A stretch of DNA of 64,000 bases from Catelliglobosispora koreensis DSM 44566 (GTDB taxonomy: Bacteria; Actinomycetota; Actinomycetes; Mycobacteriales; Micromonosporaceae), in assembly GCF_000379685.1 (NCBI RefSeq), contig NZ_KB903251.1, forward strand, positions 62,001 through 126,000, in the 5' to 3' direction. Positions 15,706 to 25,985 of the stretch are shown here, in pieces. Made by a program: the position numbers and the translations under genes. Every line of letters starts with the position of its first letter. Positions within the stretch are counted from its first letter, which is position 1. The notes under the pieces are model-generated. The model was not told the DNA's origin. It saw only the letters and a list, made by a program, of their open reading frames with translations, and did no database searches.

Positions 15706-17886
15706 TTGCGCACCCTTCGCGCGCTCGTATGCGCCGTAACCCTGGCCGCCACGGTTGGCTTCGCCGTCAGCCCCGCTACCGCGGCAGCCCCAACCGCCCC
15801 ATACACCGCCATCGCCGGCACCATGGGTCCTATCGACCCTTACTTCAGGGGCCCGGGAAGCTTTGTGCTAGACGGCTCCAACGGCATGACTATGGAAGGC
15901 GAGAGCGGATCATACCCCGACAGCTCGGACGCGGTAACCGTTACAGCCTTCACCTCAGACCACAACATTTACCGGACAATTGGGCTTGATGGGACTTACT
16001 CTGGGCGGTTCCAGCAGGGCCAGACCTACCAGCTGAGCCACGGGTACCAAACCGGCGCAGTGCGGCTCTGGGGGAATTGGACTTCACTGTCGTGCGTCGA
16101 CGCAAACTATTCTGGCACCGTAACGGTCCTAGAGGTGGCCCGAACAGCTGAGACGCAAGCAATTACGGCGTTTGCCGGGTCGATTAAGGAGAACTGCGGC
16201 GACGTCTCGATTGGCAAGGAACTTCGCTGGAATTCCACTGTGCCCTATGTCGGGGTGACGACCAGCACTGGCTGGATTGACTTCGGCTGGATCGATGTCA
16301 ACGCTACTGCCGCCGAGAAGACGGTGACGGTCACTGGGCATGGGCCGACGCCACTTGTGCTGGGCAGTGCCTACCTCGGTGGAGCCGTGCCAGCAGCCTT
16401 TGAGATAACTGCCGACGCCTGCTCGGGCAAGACGCTCCAATACGGACAGTCCTGTGAGCTGAAGGTGCGCGGCAGGCCCACGGCCGTGGCGACCCAGGAG
16501 GGGCTGCTGCTCCTGCCTGACAACACGTCCGGTGGCCATCAATATGTGCAGCTGACGGTTCGAGGCGTGCATGGGGCAACGGGAACGTATTATCCGGTCA
16601 GGCCGATGAGGTTCCTCGATACGAGGTCTATCTGGAGCAACGGCACCAACAATGGCAGCAAGCTTGGGCCAGGCGCGACAACGCGGCTGAAGGTCGTGGG
16701 GAGAAACGACATCCCCGAGCAAGCCTCGGCTGTCGTGCTGAATGTGACCGCTACGGAGACGACGTCTCCCGGTCACCTGACGGTCTACCCTGCGGGCGTG
16801 ACTCGGCCAACGGCATCGTCGCTGAACTTTAGCGCTGGTCAGACCATTGCCAATTCGGTGACCGTGGCCGTTGGCGCCAACGGTGAGATCGAAATGTTCA
16901 ACTCAGCCGGGCAGACCCACATCCTTGTGGACATCATGGGCTGGTACGCCAAGGACAACAGTGTCCTTAACTGGGCCGGGTATGGAGCGGGTGGGCAGTT
17001 GCACACCCACGAGCCGGTGCGGCTGCTGGACACCCGGGATCCCGCGGACTGGCCGTGGGGCAAGCTGGACGCGTTCTCGTACGCCTTGGTTCGCTTTGGT
17101 TACGCGAAGGAGATCCGCCAGCACATCAAGGCGGTCGTGGTCAACGTGACCGCGGTTGATCCAGACGGAGCCGGGCACCTGCGGGCGTGGAACGGCGTCG
17201 ATACGGGTCATGGAAGCATTCCTGACACGTCGATTCTGAACTACACCCCCAAGAGCATCGTGCCTAACTTGGCGATCGTGCCGGTCTCGCCCTGTGGCGC
17301 CGACTGTGGTGAGGGCTGGGAAGACCTTCCGCAAATCGGTATCTACACCAACGGGACCACGCACGTCCTCGTTGATGTCGTTGGGTTCTATGACGATTCG
17401 ACGCTCGAAGGCGGTCTGCGTTTTCAGCCCAACACTCCAAGCCGGATTGTCGACACCCGGATCGGGCTCGGCGTGGCTGGCAAGGTTGGCCAAGGTCAAA
17501 CGGCGACGGTGACGACGCCACAGAATCTGGCCGGAGCGACGGGACAGGCGCTCGCACTGAATGTCACCGGCGTTCACCCGAGCCAGACGACACACATGAT
17601 CGTCTGGGAGAACGGGATTCCTAAGCCGACGGTGTCAAACCTCAATCCCGCGCAGGGCCAGATCGTGCCCAACGCAGTGATCACGGGTATAGACGCCGCA
17701 CGCAAGTTCAACGTCTACAACAACGCCGGGCAAACCGACGTGGTGATCGATGTCGTGGGTTCGTTCTACATCTGGACACCGCCCGCGGAGTCCCTTATGG
17801 CTCACCGAGGGATACAGCGGCTGATTCCTGTGCCGGTCAACCTCGCACCAACGGCGGATGCACCGCTGGCATTCCGTAAGGCATAA
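15706..17886 (+). CDS. Secreted protein with three repeated VDTR/VDV-G-Y modules
   Basis: 726 aa, exported. A signal peptide starts at the TTG at 15706 (MRTLRALVCAVTLAATVGF... ending near ATAA), which has ACGGGGG 5 nt upstream; earlier in-frame GTG and ATG codons lack a ribosome site. After a unique domain of about 280 residues with paired cysteines come three modules of 110-130 residues. Each opens with a proline-rich P-x-R-hydrophobic-DTR strand (PMRFLDTR, PVRLLDTR, PSRIVDTR) and closes with a V-D-V/I-x-G-W/F-Y strand. Such modules recur in actinobacterial secreted and cell-surface proteins of unknown function. A strong terminator follows. Confidence 0.75.
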   Translation: MRTLRALVCAVTLAATVGFAVSPATAAAPTAPYTAIAGTMGPIDPYFRGPGSFVLDGSNGMTMEGESGSYPDSSDAVTVTAFTSDHNIYRTIGLDGTYSGRFQQGQTYQLSHGYQTGAVRLWGNWTSLSCVDANYSGTVTVLEVARTAETQAITAFAGSIKENCGDVSIGKELRWNSTVPYVGVTTSTGWIDFGWIDVNATAAEKTVTVTGHGPTPLVLGSAYLGGAVPAAFEITADACSGKTLQYGQSCELKVRGRPTAVATQEGLLLLPDNTSGGHQYVQLTVRGVHGATGTYYPVRPMRFLDTRSIWSNGTNNGSKLGPGATTRLKVVGRNDIPEQASAVVLNVTATETTSPGHLTVYPAGVTRPTASSLNFSAGQTIANSVTVAVGANGEIEMFNSAGQTHILVDIMGWYAKDNSVLNWAGYGAGGQLHTHEPVRLLDTRDPADWPWGKLDAFSYALVRFGYAKEIRQHIKAVVVNVTAVDPDGAGHLRAWNGVDTGHGSIPDTSILNYTPKSIVPNLAIVPVSPCGADCGEGWEDLPQIGIYTNGTTHVLVDVVGFYDDSTLEGGLRFQPNTPSRIVDTRIGLGVAGKVGQGQTATVTTPQNLAGATGQALALNVTGVHPSQTTHMIVWENGIPKPTVSNLNPAQGQIVPNAVITGIDAARKFNVYNNAGQTDVVIDVVGSFYIWTPPAESLMAHRGIQRLIPVPVNLAPTADAPLAFRKA

Positions 17887-17897
17887 CTCGCTGTCAC

Positions 17898-17940
17898 GGG
17901 CCGCCCCGGGACCTTATGGTTCCCAGGGGCGGCCCTTTCT
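17898..17940 (+). terminator. Intrinsic terminator after the repeat-containing secreted protein
   Basis: GGGCCGCCCC pairs with its complement at 17926-17935, with a further interrupted GGGACC/GGTTCCC pairing, a TTAT loop and a short TTT tail. Confidence 0.8.
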
Positions 17941-17952
17941 GTGGGAGACGAG

Positions 17953-18456
17953 ATGATGGATCACGTGATGTTGCGGCAGTTGGATGAAGAGTCGCTTAAG
18001 GCACTGCTGGAAGTCGCGGTGAGCGATGCCGATCCGGATGAGACGATGCCACCGATGCCGGGTAACCCGGGGTGGACGACCGAGCGGCGCGAGAAGTTTC
18101 TGGAGTTCTTCCGGCCGATGCTGGCAGGACTGGACGGTCCGAGAGCGACACTTATCTATGCGATAACGGTCGATGGGGTCATCGCCGGGTTTATCCGGCT
18201 TGCCCGCACGAACCGTGACGGTGTGGCCGAAACGGGGATCTGGCTCGGGCGGTCGTGGCGGGGCAAAGGGCTCGCGACTGAGGCGCTGAAGGAATTGCTG
18301 ACGATAGCTGCGGCGCTAGGCTTTTCGTCGATCGTCGCGGACACGAGCCCGGAAAACGCCGCCGCGCTGGGAGCGCTTCGCCGTTTGGGGGCCGCTCTTC
18401 GCGTACACGCTGAATTAATAATCGGTCCAGCTTACGCCCCTGATCTAGATAAGTGA
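17953..18456 (+). CDS. GNAT-family N-acetyltransferase
   Basis: 167 aa, a single GNAT domain of the RimJ/RimL ribosomal-protein acetyltransferase style. The acetyl-CoA pyrophosphate loop is WLGRSWRGKGLATEALKELL, and the C-terminal strand has SPENAAALGALRRLGA. The ATG at 17953 has GGGAG 5 nt upstream; a GTG at 17941 is in frame but lacks a site. The gene stands alone between a terminator and the subtilase group, and its substrate is unknown. Confidence 0.8.
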   Translation: MMDHVMLRQLDEESLKALLEVAVSDADPDETMPPMPGNPGWTTERREKFLEFFRPMLAGLDGPRATLIYAITVDGVIAGFIRLARTNRDGVAETGIWLGRSWRGKGLATEALKELLTIAAALGFSSIVADTSPENAAALGALRRLGAALRVHAELIIGPAYAPDLDK

Positions 18457-18528
18457 ATATCTATAAATCGATGTGCTTCTCCCTTTAGCATCGGTCAATC
18501 GGCCAACCAGCAAGGGGAGGAACTCTAC

Positions 18529-20259
<1,731 letters not shown>

Positions 20260-20270
20260 TTCTGCTGCAA

Positions 20271-20300
20271 GGGTTCCGGCGCTCACGGGCGCCGGAACCC
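20271..20300 (+). terminator. Hairpin between the active subtilase and the two inactive ones
   Basis: A perfect 12-bp stem, GGGTTCCGGCGC with its complement at 20289-20300, and a 6-nt loop. It starts 11 nt after the protease stop and ends 10 nt before the next ribosome site. It could be a terminator or a partial attenuator setting the ratio of the gene products. Confidence 0.7.
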
Positions 20301-20322
20301 CGTCTGCGTGGGGAGACTTTCT

Positions 20323-21801
20323 TTGAAGACTTTGCTAACGGCCGCGGTGGTCCTTGCTTCTTTAGCTGGTACGCCGTCAGCCGCCTACGGAAATGTAGCT
20401 GCCGCCCCGTCAGGTCAGGTGATCCCTGACTCCTACATCGTCGTCGCCGAACGGTCCCAAGTGGAGCGTCACGGCGGCAGGATAGTGCGCGAGTTTAAGA
20501 GCTTCAACGGTTTTGAAGTGCACATGAACGCCTCGCAGGCCCGCCGGGTGGCGGCCTCGGGCTATGTGGAGCAGAACGCGGTCATTCAGCTAGATGCCGG
20601 CATCCTTGGCACGCAACCGAATCCACCGTCGTGGGGACTAGACCGCATCGATCAGCGCAACCTGCCACTGGACGCTTCCTATACGTTCCCGAACAACGGT
20701 GCCGGCGTTCGCGCCTACATCCTGAGCACGGGCATCCGCGTCACACACACCGATTTCGGTGGCCGGGCGATCCACGGCTACGACTCTGTTGACAACGACT
20801 TCATCGCCACCGACTGTCAGGGCAGCGGAACGCACCTAGCCGGAATCGTTGGTGGCGCTAACTATGGTGTCGCCAAAGGCGCGACACTCGTCGCTATGCG
20901 GATCGTCAACTGCACGGGCGCCGGAACCATAGCGCAGGTCGTCGCGGGAATCGACTGGGTGACCAACAACGCGGTGCGCCCGGCGGTCGCGGTGCTGGCG
21001 GTGGGCAGCGCGGCCAATACGGTGGTCGACAATGCCGTCAAGGCTTCTATCGCCTCCGGCATCTCCTATTCCGTGGTCGCCGGCGGCAGTGGCTCCGACG
21101 CGTGTAACTTCTCGCCTGGCCGCGTCACAGACGCCCTGACCGTCGCGGCATCGTCCAATACCGACACGGTCAGCGGATCGTCCGGCTTTGGCCCGTGTGT
21201 TGACCTTTACGCGCCGGGGGTCGGGATCACCTCGACCTGGTACACCACTGACACCGCTGTGGCCACGATCTCCGGCACGACACCGGCTTCAGCACATGTC
21301 GCGGGAGCGGCGGCGCTGATTCTGTTCGCGCATCCCACGTGGTCGGCCATCCAGGTGCACAACGAAATCACCGCCGACGCGACACCGGGAGTGCTGACAG
21401 GCGTGCCGCCGGGCACGGCAAACCTGTTGCTATACGTGGACAACGGCGGCACCACGCCTTGCCTTTACACCAACGGGACCGATGTGCCGATCCCCGACTA
21501 TCCCGGAGCGGCCGTCTACAGCGACATCAACGTTCCGTGCGCGGGCACTGGCTCGGCGGCGGCACCTGTCACGGTCAACATCGTGCACACGTGGAAGGGC
21601 GACCTGACGGTCGAACTGGTTTCCCCTGACGGGTCAACGTTCCTCCTGCACAACCGCACCGGCGGCAGCGCCGACAACATCAACCAGACCTACATCGTGG
21701 ACCTGTCGGGTGAGGGCCGCAACGGCGTGTGGCGCCTGCGAGTGCGTGACCACGCCCGCGCCGACACCGGATACATCAACTCCTGGACGGTGAACCCATG
21801 A
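20323..21801 (+). CDS. Subtilase-fold protein with all catalytic residues replaced (pseudoprotease), P-domain
   Basis: 492 aa. Signal peptide, shortened I9-like propeptide, S8 fold and C-terminal proprotein-convertase P-domain (from about 385: PIPDYPGAAVYSDI to SPDGSTFLLHNRTGG). Aligned on its active neighbour, Asp is Ser135 (YILSTGIRVTH), His is Ser168 (CQGSGTH), Ser is Thr320 (SGTTPASAH) and the oxyanion Asn is Gly255. Structural glycines and cysteines persist and the frame is open, so it is not simply decaying. The TTG at 20323 has GGGGAG 7 nt upstream. Its stop overlaps the next start as ATGA. A binding, chaperone, inhibitor or signalling role is possible; none is shown. Confidence 0.85.
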   Translation: MKTLLTAAVVLASLAGTPSAAYGNVAAAPSGQVIPDSYIVVAERSQVERHGGRIVREFKSFNGFEVHMNASQARRVAASGYVEQNAVIQLDAGILGTQPNPPSWGLDRIDQRNLPLDASYTFPNNGAGVRAYILSTGIRVTHTDFGGRAIHGYDSVDNDFIATDCQGSGTHLAGIVGGANYGVAKGATLVAMRIVNCTGAGTIAQVVAGIDWVTNNAVRPAVAVLAVGSAANTVVDNAVKASIASGISYSVVAGGSGSDACNFSPGRVTDALTVAASSNTDTVSGSSGFGPCVDLYAPGVGITSTWYTTDTAVATISGTTPASAHVAGAAALILFAHPTWSAIQVHNEITADATPGVLTGVPPGTANLLLYVDNGGTTPCLYTNGTDVPIPDYPGAAVYSDINVPCAGTGSAAAPVTVNIVHTWKGDLTVELVSPDGSTFLLHNRTGGSADNINQTYIVDLSGEGRNGVWRLRVRDHARADTGYINSWTVNP

Positions 21802-23294
21802 AACTCCTGCTAGCCGCCGTTCTCGCGTTCGGGTCGCCAATGGCGCCCGTTGCGCCTGAGGGCACGATCAGGCCAGCGTCGAATCCTGTGGACGGATCGT
21901 ATTTGGTGGTGCTCAAGGACGCTTCGTCTTTGGGGGACATGCTTTCGGCGTACCAGCCGGAAAGGGTCTTTAAGCATGCGCTGCACGGCTTTGAAGTCAG
22001 GCTGGAAGCCAAGGCTGCCCGAAAACTGGCCGCTCATCCAGCAGTTGATTATGTACAGCAGAACGGGACCGTGTCGCTCGACCCGGGAATCCTTGATACG
22101 CAGCCATCTCCGCCATCGTGGGGGCTCGACCGCATAGACCAGCGCAACCTGCCGCTGGACGCTTCCTACAGCTACCCGAACACGGGAGCCGGGGTCCGCG
22201 CTTACATCCTGAGTAGTGGCATTCGCACGACGCACACGGACTTTGGCGGCCGCGTGGTGCACGGCCGGGACACGATCGACAACGACAACGACGCGTCCGA
22301 CTGTAACGGTCACGGCACCAACGTGGCCGGGATCGTTGGTGGCGCCGCGCACGGCGTGGCCAAAGGCGTGACGCTGGTGGCCATGCGGGTCGTCAACTGC
22401 CAGGGCAGCGCGTCTTTCGCTCAGGTCATCGCGGGCGTCGACTGGGTGAGCGCCAATGCCGTCAAGCCAGCCGTGGCCGTGATGGTTGTCGGTGCCTCCC
22501 TGGACGCGACCATCAACAACGCGGTGCGCAACTCGATCCTTTCTGGCGTCACGTATACGGTCATCGCCGGATCGTCGAGCAGTAACGCCTGCAACTTCTC
22601 GCCCGCCAGTGTCACGGAGGCGATAACCGTTGCGGGGACGACGAACCTGGACGCCCGGCACACGGCATCGAACTTCGGGACATGCCTGGACCTGTTCGCC
22701 CCCGGCGTTGGAGTCACGACCACGGCCTGGACGTCGGACACCGCGACGATCACCATCTCGGGCACCTCGTTTGCCACCGCTCACGCGGGCGGTGCGGCAG
22801 CGCTGATCCTTGCCGCCCATCCCACGTGGACCCCCGCCCAAGTGCGCGACCAGTTAGTCGCTGACGCCACTCCAGGCGTGGTGACGAACCCTGGCACAGG
22901 TTCACCGAACCTGCTGCTCTACGTCTCCAACGCCGGTGGCCCGTTACCTTGTGTCTTCTCCAACGGCGGCAACGTGTCCATCCCGGACTATCCAGCCGCG
23001 GCCGTTAACTCGTCGGTTGTGGTAAGTGGCTGCAGCGGCAACGCTTCGGCGACTTCTAGCGCCGAGGTCCACATCATTCACCCGTTCCGCGGCGACCTTC
23101 AGATCGACCTCGTCGCCCCGGACGGAACGGCCTATCGCCTCAAGAGCCGCGATGCGGACAGCGGCGACGACATCCACTCCACCTATGTCGTGAACGTTTC
23201 CTCCGAAACCCGCAACGGCACCTGGCATCTGCGCGTGCGCGACCGCCGGGCCAATAACGTCGGCTTCATCGACAGCTGGACCTTGCGGCTCTAG
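21798..23294 (+). CDS. Subtilase-fold protein with defective active site (probable pseudoprotease), P-domain
   Basis: 498 aa, a close paralogue of the preceding gene. Signal peptide, I9-like region (about 33-95), S8 fold and P-domain (from about 390). The His (H172, NGHGTNVAG) and Ser (S324, SGTSFATAH) are kept, but the Asp is Ser139 (YILSSGIRTTH) and the oxyanion Asn is Ser259. Loss of Asp and Asn should cripple or strongly slow catalysis, though residual activity cannot be excluded. It is translationally coupled to the gene before it. Its stop interlocks with the stop of the convergent XRE gene. Confidence 0.85.
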   Translation: MKLLLAAVLAFGSPMAPVAPEGTIRPASNPVDGSYLVVLKDASSLGDMLSAYQPERVFKHALHGFEVRLEAKAARKLAAHPAVDYVQQNGTVSLDPGILDTQPSPPSWGLDRIDQRNLPLDASYSYPNTGAGVRAYILSSGIRTTHTDFGGRVVHGRDTIDNDNDASDCNGHGTNVAGIVGGAAHGVAKGVTLVAMRVVNCQGSASFAQVIAGVDWVSANAVKPAVAVMVVGASLDATINNAVRNSILSGVTYTVIAGSSSSNACNFSPASVTEAITVAGTTNLDARHTASNFGTCLDLFAPGVGVTTTAWTSDTATITISGTSFATAHAGGAAALILAAHPTWTPAQVRDQLVADATPGVVTNPGTGSPNLLLYVSNAGGPLPCVFSNGGNVSIPDYPAAAVNSSVVVSGCSGNASATSSAEVHIIHPFRGDLQIDLVAPDGTAYRLKSRDADSGDDIHSTYVVNVSSETRNGTWHLRVRDRRANNVGFIDSWTLRL

Positions 23295-23767
23295 CGATAG
23301 GCTCCCGGGGGCGGCGGAACACCACGGTGTTGCGCCGCCCTTACCTCCCACTGGCTAACCTTTCGCCGTTCATCGCGCCGCTTTCGGTTGCGCCAGAAGG
23401 TCTCAGGCGGATAGGCCAGCCCGTAGACGCCTCCCCACCAGTCATCGCTCACGGGGTCAACGATGGTGTCCAAGTGGGAAGGATAGCGGCGCCCGGCACC
23501 GTCTGTGAGATCCTCCCGGTCAAGCATCGGCATGAGCATGCGTCCCTTCTCGTCAGTGACGACAAGGTAGTGCTCCGTTGCCGCGAGGAGCTTCAGAAAG
23601 ACCGCCAAACTTGGCAGCCTTTCACCGGTCTCGATCCGGCCAATCATCGACGGATGAACACCTGCTGCCTTTCCCAACTCGGCTTGGCTAAAGTCGGCTT
23701 TGCGTCGCGCTGCCCTGAGCAACCCTGGCGCGGGGAACGGCAGTTCATCACTGGTGCGTTTGGGCAT
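23291..23767 (-). CDS. XRE-family HTH protein
   Basis: 158 aa. The N-terminal helix-turn-helix spans about residues 15-65 (LRAARRKADFSQAELGKAAG, then HPSMIGRIETGERLPSL), followed by an unassigned C-terminal part rich in charged residues and ending in PPPPG. It may be a stand-alone regulator or an antitoxin-like protein, but no partner gene adjoins it. There is no ribosome site; CAGATT lies 6 nt before the ATG. Upstream lie two inverted DnaA-box-like sequences, which may affect its promoter. It is convergent with the pseudoprotease gene. Confidence 0.75.
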   Translation of the reverse strand: MPKRTSDELPFPAPGLLRAARRKADFSQAELGKAAGVHPSMIGRIETGERLPSLAVFLKLLAATEHYLVVTDEKGRMLMPMLDREDLTDGAGRRYPSHLDTIVDPVSDDWWGGVYGLAYPPETFWRNRKRRDERRKVSQWEVRAAQHRGVPPPPGAYR

Positions 23768-23818
23768 GCCCTGAATCTGCCGCCGTGCCGTTTGGGCCGC
23801 AAGCCTTCATGCGTCTTA

Positions 23819-23845
23819 TGTGGACAACCGATGGCGTTGTCCACA
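23819..23845. promoter_or_regulatory. Pair of inverted DnaA-box-like sequences
   Basis: TGTGGACAA (23819-23827) and TTGTCCACA (23837-23845) are perfect inverted copies of the actinobacterial DnaA-box consensus. They form a 10-bp inverted repeat around 7 nt, about 50-80 bp upstream of the XRE gene. Confidence 0.55.
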
Positions 23846-23860
23846 GGCTGGTTTGCTTTC

Positions 23861-24084
23861 GCTCTGCACCCATAGAGACTGCGCCGATTTTGGGTCTTAG
23901 GCTCGGGCCTTTGCAGGTCATGGTGTGTGCGTGCGGTGCATTTGCTTTCCACCTATAGGGGCTCGAATATGCAATGGGTCGTGCCCCCGTGGGTGGAAAG
24001 CAAATGCACTGAGATGAAGGGGTATCACCTGCGGTTCATGGCTTGAGCCGGCCGCGAGCGCTGACTCCTCTTTGGGTGCAGAGC
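23861..24084. repeat. Nested inverted repeats, possible non-autonomous element
   Basis: Outer arms: GCTCTGCACCCA (23861-23872) and its exact complement (24073-24084), with four more paired bases after one mismatch. Inner arms: GTGCATTTGCTTTCCACC (23936-23953) and its exact complement (23992-24009), 38 nt apart. No open frame of note lies inside. The rest of 23768-24130 shows no gene. Confidence 0.65.
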
Positions 24085-24129
24085 GGTGCCAAGCCGAGCG
24101 CGCAACAAACCGCGTCAGGCTGGGCGTGC

Positions 24130-24655
24130 ACGATGTAGTGCAGCGCGCATCTGCTCAAAGATGATGGCATCGACGTGGCGGTCGCGGGCGTGGACACGAT
24201 CGCACGAGATCGCCACGGCGAATCTCGTGCGGGCCGCCAAAGTCGCCGGGGTGGGGCACGCGGTCTACGTCAGTGTTGCGGGTGCCGGGCAGGTGCCGGT
24301 CGGCTACTTCAAGATGAACAGCAAGTGGTTCACGACAATGGCGTGCCGGGGACGATCGTGCGGGCGGCGCAGTTCCACGATCTCGTTTACACCGTCGTGT
24401 CGAAGCTTGCCAAGATGCCGATCGTGCCTGTCGTGAAGGGACTCCGGTTTCAGCCGGTCGACGCTCGTGATGTCGCGAAGCGCCTTGCTGAGCTGGCGCA
24501 AGGAAAGCCAGCCGGGCGGGCGGCAGAAATCGTGGGACCGCGTTGCGGCACAAGGAAAGCGGCATGTATCCGTGCCGATGGGTATGCCGGGCCGCGCCTA
24601 TCGCGACGCAGCCAACTTGACGCGCAGCGGTGCCACCGTCGGGACTCACACCTGA
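24130..24655 (+). pseudogene. Decayed NAD(P)-binding (NmrA/SDR-like) oxidoreductase
   Basis: Fragments of one protein appear in successive frames. NLVRAAKVAGVGHAVYVSVA and GQVPVGYFKMN are in one frame up to about 24320. NGVPGTIVRAAQFHDLV, LRFQPVDARDVAKRLAELA and the EIVGP strand are in a second, to about 24540. VPMGMPGRAYRDAANLT is in the third, to 24655. The N-terminal nucleotide-binding loop is missing. At least two frameshifts and a 5' truncation make this a pseudogene unless sequencing errors are involved. It abuts the inverted-repeat region, which may mark the event that truncated it. Confidence 0.7.
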
Positions 24656-24682
24656 GAATCGTTTGTAGCACAACGGCTCGGA

Positions 24683-24707
24683 GCCGGCGCGAAGTGACGA
24701 CGCCGGC
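24683..24707 (-). terminator. Terminator hairpin of the lipase gene
   Basis: GCCGGCG (24683-24689) pairs with CGCCGGC (24701-24707), starting 17 nt downstream of the lipase stop on the minus strand. Confidence 0.5.
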
Positions 24708-24723
24708 CCCGAAGCGGAAACAA

Positions 24724-25923
24724 CTAGCAGGAGTTGCTGACGGAACGGCCACGGAAGCGATCGTCGAGCCACGAAACGGCAGACGGTGCGCCGATGGGGA
24801 CGCCGCCGATGTGGGCGACGAAATACATGGGCTTCCACGTGACGTGTGCGCCCATCGAGCAGTACTTGTCTTTCAGCGCACGGGCGTTGCTGAACGGGAT
24901 CAGTTCGTCCCACGTCCCGTGGTACATAAGGATGGGATTAGCCGGCTTATAGTGCCCGGTGGACATTGAGCTTAGGGCTGCCTGCCACGACGGAAGGGTC
25001 AGCGGGTCCGGTCCGTTCACGAAATCTCTCATCCGGCGAAACGGCAAGAACCCTGACGTCAGCTCGACACAGGAGTTCTTCGCCAACGCGACCGCGGCCC
25101 GGCCGGTGTCGTTGAGGATCTCCTCGAACGGGACGTCATAACTGGTGTCAGCACCGATCGCGGCGAGAATCATGATGCCGGAAAACGGGCTGCCGTCGAG
25201 GTTTCGGGCCACACCGTTGATGTCACCAGGGACACCGCCAGCCGCTGCGCCCACGACGGCGAGGCCGGAACCGTAGGTGCCTGCTAGCTCGGAAGCCCAG
25301 GCGGCGGCGTGACCTCCTTCGGAGTACCCCCAAAAACCGACCTTGGAGGACGTGGACATGGAGGTGCCCCCAAGGCGTTGCGCGGCGCGGGCCATGTCGA
25401 TGGCCGCCCGGCCGGCTTCCGGGCCGACGATGTAATGCTGCGGGCCTGGGCCGACACCCCGGCCGACGAAGTCGGTGATGGCCACGGCCCAGCCTTTGAG
25501 GAGCGCGAGGCTGAAGATGGCCGTCTCGTATTCGACGCCGTTGGCCAGTTGGTAAGACGTGGCGCAGAACGGGGCGATGCCCGCTGTGCCGGTCGTGTAG
25601 GACACGATCGGACGGGCGCCGCCGGACCAGGCGGTCAAGGGCTCCAGCACGATGCCGGACACGGCGACGTCTTGGCCATTGACCAAAGTGGACTTGTAGA
25701 TGACTTGCGTGGCCCGCACTGGCACCGGGAGGAGCGGAAGTGCCTGGGCCAGGACAGGACGGGAGCGGATGATGCTGCCGGGGGAGCCGGCCGGCATCGG
25801 GGACGGTGCGGCGTAGAACGGGTCTAGCTGCGGCGGAAGAACCGTCGCGGCCGAGGCCGGAGCCGCGGGAGCCACCAGGACCATGGCCAGGATGAGCAGT
25901 GCAGTCTTGCGCAGGACGGACAC
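24724..25923 (-). CDS. Secreted lipase, LIP-type alpha/beta hydrolase
   Basis: 399 aa, exported (signal peptide VSVLRKTALLILAMVLVAPA ending ASA). It matches the fungal/actinobacterial secretory lipase family, which splits triacylglycerols or other esters. The nucleophile elbow is GFWGYSEGGHAAAWA; further marks are SYTTGT and DFVGRGVGPG after the oxyanion strand, and MYHGTWDELIPFSNA holding the acid Asp. Cysteines at CATSYQ, NSCVEL and DKYCSMG suggest disulfides. The GTG at 25923 has AGGTG 5 nt upstream. A TetR gene is divergent across a 107-nt gap with palindromes, so lipase control by that TetR is likely. Confidence 0.88.
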   Translation of the reverse strand: MSVLRKTALLILAMVLVAPAAPASAATVLPPQLDPFYAAPSPMPAGSPGSIIRSRPVLAQALPLLPVPVRATQVIYKSTLVNGQDVAVSGIVLEPLTAWSGGARPIVSYTTGTAGIAPFCATSYQLANGVEYETAIFSLALLKGWAVAITDFVGRGVGPGPQHYIVGPEAGRAAIDMARAAQRLGGTSMSTSSKVGFWGYSEGGHAAAWASELAGTYGSGLAVVGAAAGGVPGDINGVARNLDGSPFSGIMILAAIGADTSYDVPFEEILNDTGRAAVALAKNSCVELTSGFLPFRRMRDFVNGPDPLTLPSWQAALSSMSTGHYKPANPILMYHGTWDELIPFSNARALKDKYCSMGAHVTWKPMYFVAHIGGVPIGAPSAVSWLDDRFRGRSVSNSC

Positions 25924-25944
25924 AATGCACCTACCTGTAATGTG

Positions 25945-25985
25945 GTAACCAGTCTTTCCTGAATTGGTTACTAGACGGTAATACC
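25945..25985. promoter_or_regulatory. Candidate TetR operators between lipase and tetR
   Basis: GTAACCA (25945-25951) and TGGTTAC (25965-25971) form an inverted repeat. A second perfect palindrome, GGTAATACC, lies at 25977-25985. Both sit between the divergent start codons. Confidence 0.5.

Noticed and set aside
15609-15824. Extended N-terminus of the tandem GNAT protein
   Set aside because: It is the antisense of the divergent secreted-protein signal region and has no GNAT similarity.
20323-23294. The two altered subtilases as pseudogenes
   Set aside because: Full-length open frames, signal peptides, ribosome sites, conserved structural residues and start-stop coupling argue that they are expressed proteins.
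23861-24084. Insertion sequence
   Set aside because: The inverted repeats enclose no transposase frame and no target-site duplication is evident, so it is kept only as a possible non-autonomous element.
23768-24130. Chromosomal replication origin
   Set aside because: Only two DnaA-box-like sequences are visible and no dnaA, dnaN, gyr or par genes are nearby.
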